Positions 28,060 to 35,470 of a stretch of 64,000 nucleotides of DNA are shown one piece after another; the stretch's first letter is position 1, and each line of letters starts with the position of its first letter. The translations under genes were made by a program, and so were the position numbers. This stretch comes from [Pseudopropionibacterium] massiliense (GTDB lineage Bacteria; Actinomycetota; Actinomycetes; Propionibacteriales; Propionibacteriaceae), in the NCBI RefSeq assembly GCF_900607225.1, contig NZ_LR027842.1:1867617-1931616 (forward strand). The letters are read 5' to 3'. The notes under the pieces are model-generated. The model was not told the origin of the DNA. It was given only the letters and a program-made list of their open reading frames with translations, and did not search any database.

Positions 28060-29220
28060 ATGCGGATCATCCTGCACACCGGCAAGGGCGGGGTCGGCAA
28101 GACCACCGTCGCCGCCGCAACGGCCCTGCACCTGGCGGATCAGGGAAACCGGATCCTGGTGATGAGCACCGACCCGGCGCATTCCCTGGGGGACGCACTG
28201 GGCATGTCACTGACCGGCGAACCGACCCGAGTCGTCCCCGGCCTGGATGCCCTGGAGATCGACGCCCTGGTGGAGAACGACCGGGCGTGGGCGGGTCTGC
28301 GTGACTACCTGGCCCGCCTCATGGTCCGGGAAGGTGAGGTGACGCTCGCCACCCAGGAGGCGCTGCTGCTGCCCGGGCTGGGTGAATTGTTCAGCCTGCT
28401 GCGGGTCCTCGACCACGCATCCTCCGGGCGTTACGACGTCCTGGTGGTGGACTGCGCGCCGACCGGCGAAACCCTGTCGCTGCTGAAGTACCCGGAACGC
28501 CTCGACCAGCTGTTCCGCACCGCGCTGCCGACGAAACGGGCGCTGGTGCGGATCCTCGGCGGGCCGTTCGAGAAGCTGACCCGGATCCCGATGCCCGAGG
28601 ATCGTCTCTTCGACGACGTGCTCGGGCTGCTGGACCGGCTCAAGCGGCTGGGCGAGCTGCTCCACGACGGGGAGGTCACCACACTCAGGCTGGTCACCAC
28701 CCCGGAGCACGTGGTCATCGCCGAGACCCGGCGCGCCCACACCTGGCTGACGATGTACGGCTTCGTCGTCGACGCCGTGGTGCTCAACCGTGTCTACCCC
28801 GCCTCGGCCCTCGGCGGCTACTTCGAGCCGTGGGCCGAGGCGCAGGCAGCGGGCATCCAGCGGATCGAGGAGAGCTTCGCACACCTGCCGGTCCACCGTC
28901 TGCCGCTCCAGGACCGGGAGATCGCCGGGCTGGAAGCCCTCAGGGACCTGGCCCGGACGATGTACGGCGACGACAACCCGGCCGCGGTCAACTACCGGGG
29001 CGACTACCTGCGCATCACCCGCGATGAGGGATCCCTGCGGCTCCACATCAGCCTGCCCCACGCGGACCGGACCGACCTCGACCTCCACCAGGACGGCGAC
29101 GACCTGCTGCTCACGCACCGGAACGAACATCGCCGGATCGCGATGCCGGACTCGCTGCACGGCCGCCAGGTCAGCGGCGCCAGGTTCCTCCACGACGAGC
29201 TGGTCCTCACGATGACCTGA
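28060..29220 (+). CDS. ArsA/Get3-like ATPase with C-terminal HSP20-like domain (copy 2)
   Basis: The 386-aa paralogue of the product encoded at 26676 has the canonical TGKGGVGKTT at residues 7-16, STDPAHSLGD (switch I) and VDCAPTGETLSLLKYPERL. The C-terminal HSP20-like part begins near residue 325 (LRLHISLPHADRTDLDLH) and ends VSGARFLHDELVLTM. Its switch I is closer to the family consensus than that of copy 1. AGGAG precedes the ATG at 28060; the in-frame upstream extension lies inside the 71-aa gene and is not used. The arsenite Cys triad is absent. Confidence 0.85.
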   Translation: MRIILHTGKGGVGKTTVAAATALHLADQGNRILVMSTDPAHSLGDALGMSLTGEPTRVVPGLDALEIDALVENDRAWAGLRDYLARLMVREGEVTLATQEALLLPGLGELFSLLRVLDHASSGRYDVLVVDCAPTGETLSLLKYPERLDQLFRTALPTKRALVRILGGPFEKLTRIPMPEDRLFDDVLGLLDRLKRLGELLHDGEVTTLRLVTTPEHVVIAETRRAHTWLTMYGFVVDAVVLNRVYPASALGGYFEPWAEAQAAGIQRIEESFAHLPVHRLPLQDREIAGLEALRDLARTMYGDDNPAAVNYRGDYLRITRDEGSLRLHISLPHADRTDLDLHQDGDDLLLTHRNEHRRIAMPDSLHGRQVSGARFLHDELVLTMT

Positions 29221-29279
29221 CCCCATCCCGGCCACGGCCGCCGGGTCGAAGTTGGGTGAACCCAGTTCTCGTTTCCGGC

Positions 29280-29308
29280 TTGGCGGTCCTTGGCGAAAAG
29301 TTTATGAT
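29280..29308 (+). promoter_or_regulatory. Promoter of the peptide/metal ABC importer operon
   Basis: TTGGCG (29280-29285), 17 nt and TATGAT (29303-29308) form a good sigma-70-type promoter. About 130 nt of GC-rich leader then precede the first ABC gene. The leader (29309-29439) has runs of CCCC/GGGG able to fold, but no known riboswitch pattern was recognised. Confidence 0.65.
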
Positions 29309-29439
29309 CCTTTCGAGGAATCTGCCCAGGAGACCTTGCCTCCCGCCCCGCCCCGGGGCCGGGGTGCACGGTCCCCCCGCTCCGGGGCCAGGGTCCTGAC
29401 CCAGCTGTGCCATGCCCAGGAACCGGAGGAGCGACAGGA

Positions 29440-31104
29440 ATGTCCAGACCAACCACCCCGAAACCGACTCGCCGAACCGTTCTGGCCGGATTGTCAGGCG
29501 CTGCCGCGCTGACCGCAGCCCTCACACTGCCGGGCTGCTCGTCGCAGAACGGTCCCTCGGGAACCGAAACCGTTCCGCTCCCCGAGCGGCTCACGAACCG
29601 CCAGGAAGTCGTGATCGCCATGGATCCGTCCACGGTCAGGGCTCCGTTCGACCCGGTCATGGGTTTCGGCGAGACGGGGGTGCTGCTCTTCAACAGCGCC
29701 CTTCTGACCGCGGATGAGAAGAACCAAATCGTCAACGACGTGGCGACCGGCTACGAGGTGAACCCCGACGGCCTGGTGTGGACCTTCAAGATCCGCACGG
29801 ACATCAAGTTCACCGACGGCACCGCCCTGACCGCCGAGGATGTCGCCTTCACCTACAACCAGGCGAAGGCGGCCGCCAAGGTCAGCATGCCCGGCTTCGA
29901 CACCGCCGTCGCGACCGAAACGGACACCGTGGAGCTCCGGCTCACAGCCCCCTCCTCCACCCTGCTGTACACGGCGGCGACTCTGGGCATCGTCCCGAAG
30001 AGCACCTACTCCGACGGTTTCGGGGACAGCCCGATCGGCTCGGGTCCGTGGAAGTTCGGCCACTACACCCAGGGTCAGCAGCTGATCCTGGAACGCAACG
30101 ACACCTACCACGGAACCAAGGCGAAGTTCGCCAAGGCCACCCTGCTGTTGATGGAATCCGACGCGGCGCTCGCAGCGGCCCAGTCGGGGCAGGTCGACCT
30201 CGCCTGCGTCTACCCGGCGCTCTCCTCCCAGCAGGTCCCCGGTTTCTCCCTGACCAGCCTGCCCACCTTCGGTTACCGGGTGATTTCCCTGCCGTGCGAG
30301 ACCCCCGGGGCCTATGAGGTGGAGGGGCAGAGCGTCGGCAACGCGGTCACCAGCGACCCGGTGATCCGCAGGGCGATGGCAACCGCCCTGAACCGGGACC
30401 AGATCGTGAAGGACTGCCTGCTGGGTTACGGTGAGGTGGCCTTCGATCTCTTCGACGCCTTCCCCTGGGGCATCAAACAGGAGACGGCAGGCCTGAAGGA
30501 CGGCGATGTCGCCGGGGCCGAGGCGATGCTGGACCAGGCGGGCTGGTCGAAGGGAGAGGGCGGAACCCGCGAGAAGAACGGCACCAAGGCGAGCTTCACC
30601 CTGATGTACCCGCCCAACGACTCCGGCCGTCAGGCCATCGCGGAGGCCTTCAAGGCCCAGATGACGCAGATCGGAATCGACGTGGAACTCCACGGCACGG
30701 ACTTCACCTCGATGCAGGACCGCAACCGCAAGGACGCCGTGGTGCTGGGTGGTGGGCGCCTCAACCCCTACCACGAGTACAACATGCTTTCCGGGACGCT
30801 GGCCCGCAGGAAGGGCTGGTCGAACATCGCCTGCTATTCGAACGAGCATGTGCAGGCCAATCTCGACGCGGCCCTGGCCGCCATCGACCAGGAGAGCGCG
30901 AACAAGCTCTGGCACGCCGCCCTGTGGGACGGCACCAACGGCGGCAGCATCCTCGGGGACAGCCCCTACCTGGTGGTCGGCTACATCCACCACAACTACT
31001 TCGTGCGCAACGGACTGGACATCGGAACCCAGCGGGTGCATCCCCACGACCACTTCCTCCAGGTGATCAACAACCTGAACACCTGGGATGTCAAGGCCTC
31101 CTGA
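29440..31104 (+). CDS. ABC importer substrate-binding lipoprotein (SBP family 5)
   Basis: This 554-aa extracytoplasmic binding protein is of the peptide/nickel class. The N-terminus has TRRTVLAGLSG, a hydrophobic core and the lipobox LPGC, so it is probably a Tat- or Sec-exported lipoprotein. Family segments include VWTFKIRTDIKFTDGTALTAEDVAFT and IGSGPWKFGHY. The last 45 residues are unusually His-rich (YIHHNYF, then VHPHDHF), which could bind a metal. GGAGGAG precedes the ATG at 29440. Together with two permeases and two short ATPases it forms a five-gene Nik/Opp-type importer. The substrate is unknown: nickel, a metal chelate or peptides. Confidence 0.85.
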   Translation: MSRPTTPKPTRRTVLAGLSGAAALTAALTLPGCSSQNGPSGTETVPLPERLTNRQEVVIAMDPSTVRAPFDPVMGFGETGVLLFNSALLTADEKNQIVNDVATGYEVNPDGLVWTFKIRTDIKFTDGTALTAEDVAFTYNQAKAAAKVSMPGFDTAVATETDTVELRLTAPSSTLLYTAATLGIVPKSTYSDGFGDSPIGSGPWKFGHYTQGQQLILERNDTYHGTKAKFAKATLLLMESDAALAAAQSGQVDLACVYPALSSQQVPGFSLTSLPTFGYRVISLPCETPGAYEVEGQSVGNAVTSDPVIRRAMATALNRDQIVKDCLLGYGEVAFDLFDAFPWGIKQETAGLKDGDVAGAEAMLDQAGWSKGEGGTREKNGTKASFTLMYPPNDSGRQAIAEAFKAQMTQIGIDVELHGTDFTSMQDRNRKDAVVLGGGRLNPYHEYNMLSGTLARRKGWSNIACYSNEHVQANLDAALAAIDQESANKLWHAALWDGTNGGSILGDSPYLVVGYIHHNYFVRNGLDIGTQRVHPHDHFLQVINNLNTWDVKAS

Positions 31105-32130
31105 ATGACCGCCGCAACCCGTTTCGAGCAGTCGCGGCGCGACCTCAGGGAAAGCTCCTTGATGGGCTATGCGGTGGCCCAGCTGGCCAAGGCGGCCTCC
31201 CTGATCTTCGCGGTCAGCGTCATCACGTTCTTCCTGGCGAAGGTCTCCGGGTTCAACCCGGTCGACGCCTACTTCGGCAGCGAACTGACCGCCAGCCCCG
31301 AGCAGAGGGCCGCCCTGGCCGCCAAGTGGGGTCTGGACCAGCCCGTCATCGTGCAGTTCGGCCTGTGGTGGTGGAACCTCCTGCACGGGGACCTGGGGAC
31401 CTCGCTGGTTTTCGAGAGGCCCGTGGCCGCGGTGATCGGGGACGCCCTGGCCAACTCGTCCCTGCTTCTGTTCATCGCATGGCTGGCCTCCGGGTTGCTG
31501 GGGGCCGGCCTCGGGATAGTCGCGGGAAAGAACCGAGGGCGTTTCCTCGACCGGGTCATCAGCACCGTCTGCTACGTGTTCGCAGCCATCCCCACCTTCT
31601 GGTTCGGGATAGTGCTGCTGCTGATCTTCGCCGTGTGGTTGAAGTGGTCCCCGATCGGTTTGTCGGCCCCCATCGGCAAAACCCTCGCCGAGGCAACCCT
31701 CGCCGAGCGTCTCAACCATCTGGTGCTGCCAGCCGCCACCCTGAGCCTGGTCGGGATCTCCACCATCACGATGCAGACCCGGACCAGGCTCATCGAGGAA
31801 CAGAACTCCGACTATGCCCTGTTCGCCCGCAGCCGCGGGGAGACCTCGTGGCAGTTCGTCTGGCGGCACGGCCTGCGGAACTCCCTGATGCCCTTCGTGA
31901 CGTTGCAGTTCGGTTCCATAAGCGAAATCATCGGCGGCTCCGTGCTGGCCGAGAGCGTTTTCAGCTACGCCGGGCTGGGGGCGGTCACGGTCACGGCCGG
32001 CACCAAGGGGGATCTCCCCCTGCTGATCGGCATCACCGTCATCAGTTCCGCGATCGTGTTCCTCGGGAACCTGTGCGCCAACCTCCTGTATCCGCTGATC
32101 GATCCCAGAATCAAGGAGACCTGGTCATGA
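31105..32130 (+). CDS. ABC importer permease, DppB/NikB type
   Basis: The 341-aa membrane protein has about six transmembrane segments. The DppB-type N-terminal half includes KWGLDQPVIVQFGLWWWNLLHGDLGTS and the EAA-like loop ARSRGETSWQFVWRHGLRNSLMP. It starts directly at the stop of the binding-protein gene (TGAATG) and overlaps the next permease gene by 4 bp. Confidence 0.9.
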   Translation: MTAATRFEQSRRDLRESSLMGYAVAQLAKAASLIFAVSVITFFLAKVSGFNPVDAYFGSELTASPEQRAALAAKWGLDQPVIVQFGLWWWNLLHGDLGTSLVFERPVAAVIGDALANSSLLLFIAWLASGLLGAGLGIVAGKNRGRFLDRVISTVCYVFAAIPTFWFGIVLLLIFAVWLKWSPIGLSAPIGKTLAEATLAERLNHLVLPAATLSLVGISTITMQTRTRLIEEQNSDYALFARSRGETSWQFVWRHGLRNSLMPFVTLQFGSISEIIGGSVLAESVFSYAGLGAVTVTAGTKGDLPLLIGITVISSAIVFLGNLCANLLYPLIDPRIKETWS

Positions 32131-32984
32131 CGGCCCTGCTGATCGGTTCCGAGGAACTGACCGAACGCTGGAACGGCCGCAAGTCGGCGACGGTGGTGTT
32201 CGCCGCGAGCCTCGTCGTCCTCGTCGCCGCCGCCCTGGGTGGAACCCTGATCCCGGAGACGGCATACCAGCCGTCCTTCGGGCGAACCAACCTGCCGCCG
32301 GGCGCCGGTGGGCTGTTCGGCACGGACTGGCTCGGGCGCGACATGCTGGCCCGGACGCTGAAGGGCCTGTCCATCAGCATCTGGATCGGGTTGTTCGCCT
32401 CCGTGGTGAGCTCCGTGATCGCGCTGCTGCTGGGCATCGGGGCAGCGGTCCTGGGAGGCCGGTTCGACCGTTTCGTGCTGTGGCTGGTGGACCTGATGCA
32501 GGGCATGCCTCACCTGATCCTGCTGATCTTCATAGCCATCCTGTCGGGGCGCGGGATCGCGGGCGTGATGATCGGCGTGGCCGTGACCCACTGGGTGAGC
32601 CTGTGCCGGATCGTCCGCGCCGAGACCATCCACCTGCACACCAGCGCCTACGTGATCGCGTCCCGGCAGATGGGCAGGAGCAGGTGGTTCATAGCGGTGA
32701 ACCACTACATGCCCTACATCCTCCCCCAGACGATCGTCGCCACCGTGCTGATGTTCCCGCACGCCATCCTGCACGAATCCGGACTGACCTTCCTCGGTTT
32801 CGGGATCCCCCAGCAGCTGCCCGCCATCGGCGTGATCCTCTCCGAGTCCATGCGCTACCTGAGCACGGGCCAGTGGTGGCTGGCGCTGTTTCCGGGGCTC
32901 ACCCTGCTGGCCCTGGTGCTGCTGATAGACCGTTGCGGCCAGTCCCTGTCGGCCCTGATCAATCCCCGGACCTCCCAGAAGTAG
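32127..32984 (+). CDS. ABC importer permease, DppC/NikC type
   Basis: The 285-aa inner permease has an N-terminal segment LVVLVAAALGG, the family motif FGTDWLGRDMLARTLKG near residue 65, and the coupling loop ASRQMGRSRWFIAVNHYMPYI. The ATG at 32127 overlaps the preceding permease stop. The long upstream open frame is a shadow of the previous two genes. Confidence 0.9.
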   Translation: MTALLIGSEELTERWNGRKSATVVFAASLVVLVAAALGGTLIPETAYQPSFGRTNLPPGAGGLFGTDWLGRDMLARTLKGLSISIWIGLFASVVSSVIALLLGIGAAVLGGRFDRFVLWLVDLMQGMPHLILLIFIAILSGRGIAGVMIGVAVTHWVSLCRIVRAETIHLHTSAYVIASRQMGRSRWFIAVNHYMPYILPQTIVATVLMFPHAILHESGLTFLGFGIPQQLPAIGVILSESMRYLSTGQWWLALFPGLTLLALVLLIDRCGQSLSALINPRTSQK

Positions 32985-32990
32985 GCACAG

Positions 32991-33803
32991 ATGTCGCTGC
33001 TCGAAGTACGCAATCTGTACGTCGGTTTCGCGATGTACCACACCTTCTACCGGCGCCGGATCGGCTACGGGGTGGAGGACCTGACCCTGACGGCCGAGCC
33101 GGGCGAGATCCTCGGGTTAGTGGGGGCCTCCGGATCGGGCAAGAGCCTGCTGGCCCACGCGATCATGGACCTGTTGCCGAGGAACGCCGTGCGGCACGGC
33201 GAGATCCTCTTCAAGGGTGAACCCGTCGCCGGGAAGCGCGTTCTCGAACTCAGGCGGAAGAGCTTCGCGCTCGTTCCGCAGTCGATCAGTTTCCTCGACC
33301 CGCTGCTCAAGGTCAAACACCAGTTGCGTACGGGACCCACCCCCGACGAGGAGGAGCTGGCGCACATCGCCGAACGCCTCGACCTGTCGCCGCGCGATCT
33401 GGAGAAGTATCCCTTCCAGTTGTCGGGGGGCATGGCCCGTCGGATCCTCTTGGCGACCGCGATCCTCAGCCCTGCGGAGCTGATAATCGCCGACGAGCCG
33501 ACGCCGGGGCTGAGCGTGAAACTCGCGGAACAGCTGCTCGCGGACTTCAGGTCGCTCGCGGATCAGGGACGCTGCGTGCTCATCATCTCCCACGACGTGG
33601 ACCTGATCAGCGCGGTGGCCGACCGGGTGGCCGTCCTGAACCGGGGAAGGCTGGTGGCCTGCATGCCGACCCACGAGTTCACCCATCCCGACGACTTCGA
33701 CCGGCCTCCCTACGTCAAAGCGCTGTGGAAGGCGTTGCCGCAGAACGAGTTCTGCACGGAAATCCCCGATTCCCGGGAGGAGCCGACACGTGCTGACAGC
33801 TGA
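32991..33803 (+). CDS. ABC importer ATPase, NikD/DppD type
   Basis: This 270-aa ATPase has Walker A GASGSGKS, Q-loop VPQSIS, signature QLSGGMARR, Walker B LIIADEP and the switch histidine in ISHD. It lacks the C-terminal oligopeptide (HPY) extension of the Opp/Dpp ATPases, so it resembles the shorter NikD/CntD type. It overlaps the next ATPase gene by 14 bp. Confidence 0.88.
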   Translation: MSLLEVRNLYVGFAMYHTFYRRRIGYGVEDLTLTAEPGEILGLVGASGSGKSLLAHAIMDLLPRNAVRHGEILFKGEPVAGKRVLELRRKSFALVPQSISFLDPLLKVKHQLRTGPTPDEEELAHIAERLDLSPRDLEKYPFQLSGGMARRILLATAILSPAELIIADEPTPGLSVKLAEQLLADFRSLADQGRCVLIISHDVDLISAVADRVAVLNRGRLVACMPTHEFTHPDDFDRPPYVKALWKALPQNEFCTEIPDSREEPTRADS

Positions 33804-34395
33804 ACACATCACCTTCGGTTACCGTCACGGCCAGCCGATCCTGAACGACGTCTCGGCCCGGCTCGAAGCCGGGCAGGTGCTGGGGTTGGTGGCGCCGTCG
33901 GGGTTCGGGAAGAGCACCTTGGGCAAGATCATGGCCGGGTGGATCAACCGGTTCCGGGGAACCGTCGCCCTGGACGGGGAGCCACTGCGGACCCACCGGC
34001 CCTGCCGGGTGCAGTACATCAACCAGAACCCCGAGGTCAGCGTCAATCCCCGCTGGCGGATGGGCCGCATCCTGACCGAGTGCTGGCCCGTGGACGAGGA
34101 CACCAGGCATCAGCTGGGTATCGAGGAGGCCTGGCTGGGTCGTTTCCCGAGCGAACTCAGCGGGGGTGAGCTGCAGCGTTTCTGCATAGCGCGGGTGCTG
34201 CACCCCGAGCTCCGTTACCTGATCGCCGACGAGATGACGACGATGCTGGATCCCCTGACCCAGGCGCAGATCTGGACCGAGTTGACGGGACTGACCCGGA
34301 AACGGGGCATCGGGTTGCTCATGATCACCCACAATCCGGCGCTGGTGTCCCGGTTGTGCGATGACGCGATCCACCTGGACCGTCTGGATCCTTGA
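33790..34395 (+). CDS. ABC importer ATPase, NikE/DppF type (short)
   Basis: At 201 aa this is one of the shortest complete ABC ATPases. Walker A is APSGFGKST (Ala replaces the usual first Gly), the Q-loop is INQNPE, the signature ELSGGELQR, Walker B YLIADEM and the H-loop ITHN. The catalytic Glu after Walker B is present. It has no C-terminal extension and ends just past the H-loop strand. It pairs with the 270-aa ATPase. The gene converges on coaD with a 20-bp gap. Confidence 0.88.
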   Translation: MLTAEHITFGYRHGQPILNDVSARLEAGQVLGLVAPSGFGKSTLGKIMAGWINRFRGTVALDGEPLRTHRPCRVQYINQNPEVSVNPRWRMGRILTECWPVDEDTRHQLGIEEAWLGRFPSELSGGELQRFCIARVLHPELRYLIADEMTTMLDPLTQAQIWTELTGLTRKRGIGLLMITHNPALVSRLCDDAIHLDRLDP

Positions 34396-34415
34396 GCCCG
34401 AGGGGCCGGACGGTA

Positions 34416-34895
34416 CTACCGCGCCTCCCGCAGCCGGGCGGCGGCCTCGGCCACGCACGGCGGCACGTGGGGTGAGACGTCGCCGCCGAGTTTGATCACC
34501 TCCCGGGTGATGGTGCTGGAGAGGGTGACGTGCTGGGCCGCCGCGGGAAACAGGACCGTCTCCAGGCCCGTGAGCGAGTGGTTCATGTTGGCCAGCTGGA
34601 GCTCGAAGTCGAAGTCGGCGCCGAATCTCAGGCCCTTGACCACGGTGGTTATGCCGTGTTCCCTCGCGAAATCGACCAGCAGCCCGTCCATCTCCTCCAC
34701 CGTGACCCCGTCGAGGTGGGCGGTGGCCTCCCTCACCAGGCCGGCGCGCTGCTCCCCGAACAGGTAACCGGCCTTCAGGCTGTTGCGTCCCACGGCGACC
34801 AGCACCTCCCCGAAGAGGTTTCGGGCCCGGGTGATGATGTCCAGGTGGCCGTTGGTGATGGGGTCGAAGGAGCCGGGGCACAGCACCTTGGTCAT
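34416..34895 (-). CDS. coaD: Phosphopantetheine adenylyltransferase
   Basis: The 159-aa enzyme makes dephospho-CoA from 4'-phosphopantetheine and ATP, the fourth step of CoA synthesis. The nucleotidyltransferase motif is CPGSFDPITNGHLDII, followed by KGLRFGADFDFELQLANMN. STITREVIKLGGDVSPHVP near the C-terminus is typical. Its ATG overlaps the rsmD stop by 4 bp. Confidence 0.96.
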   Translation of the reverse strand: MTKVLCPGSFDPITNGHLDIITRARNLFGEVLVAVGRNSLKAGYLFGEQRAGLVREATAHLDGVTVEEMDGLLVDFAREHGITTVVKGLRFGADFDFELQLANMNHSLTGLETVLFPAAAQHVTLSSTITREVIKLGGDVSPHVPPCVAEAAARLREAR

Positions 34896-35470
34896 GATTC
34901 TCCTGCCGGTTTCGTGGCTGCGAAGTAGAGGCTCGTCTCACCGTAGTCCCGGCGCCAGTCGTCGTCGAGCCCGCCCGGCCACACCGGGGGGAGGCAGCGT
35001 TTCGAGCGCTCGACCACCACGAGGGCCTGCGGGTTCAGCATTCCGGGGGCGAACAGCGGGGCCAAGGTCCTGTCGAGGAGCGCCGAGTCCATCTCGTAGG
35101 GCGGATCCACGAAGACGAGGTCCCAGGGGCCGGCGGGAATCCGGCCCTCGGCTCTTCCGCCCCGCGCCTCGATGCGCAGCCCGGCCCTGCGGGCGTTCCC
35201 CGCGATCAGGTTCGATGTGTGGGAGTCGAGGGCCACCACCCGGGTGGCCCCCCGGCTGGCGGCCTCCAGCGCGACCGCCCCGGTGCCGGCGTAGAGGTCC
35301 AGCACCGCGACCCCGGTCAGGTGTTTCTCCGCAGGTTCCCCGACGGTGCCGAACCATGTGACGAGGGTGGAGAACAGCGCCTCCCGGACCCTGTCGCTGG
35401 TGGGGCGGGTTCCGCAGCGGGGCGCCGTCAGTTGTGTTCCCTTCGCGCGTCCCGCGATGATGCGGGTCAT
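34892..35470 (-). CDS. rsmD: 16S rRNA (guanine966-N2)-methyltransferase
   Basis: This 192-aa RsmD methylates G966 of 16S rRNA. It has the entry motif IIAGRAKGTQL, the SAM site VLDLYAGTGAVALEAASRGA and the N-methylase motif LVFVDPPYE. The ATG at 35470 overlaps the recG stop (ATGA), and the stop overlaps coaD, giving a coupled recG-rsmD-coaD unit. The longer open frame upstream is a shadow of recG. Confidence 0.94.
   Translation of the reverse strand: MTRIIAGRAKGTQLTAPRCGTRPTSDRVREALFSTLVTWFGTVGEPAEKHLTGVAVLDLYAGTGAVALEAASRGATRVVALDSHTSNLIAGNARRAGLRIEARGGRAEGRIPAGPWDLVFVDPPYEMDSALLDRTLAPLFAPGMLNPQALVVVERSKRCLPPVWPGGLDDDWRRDYGETSLYFAATKPAGES

Noticed and set aside
26676-29220. Arsenic resistance (ars) operon
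   Set aside because: The ArsA-like proteins lack the arsenite-binding cysteines, and no arsB, arsC, arsD or arsR gene is nearby.
29494-31869. A 791-codon minus-strand open frame opposite the ABC importer genes
   Set aside because: It is the shadow of a lipoprotein and permease gene, and the translation is His/Gln/Gly/Val-rich without motifs.
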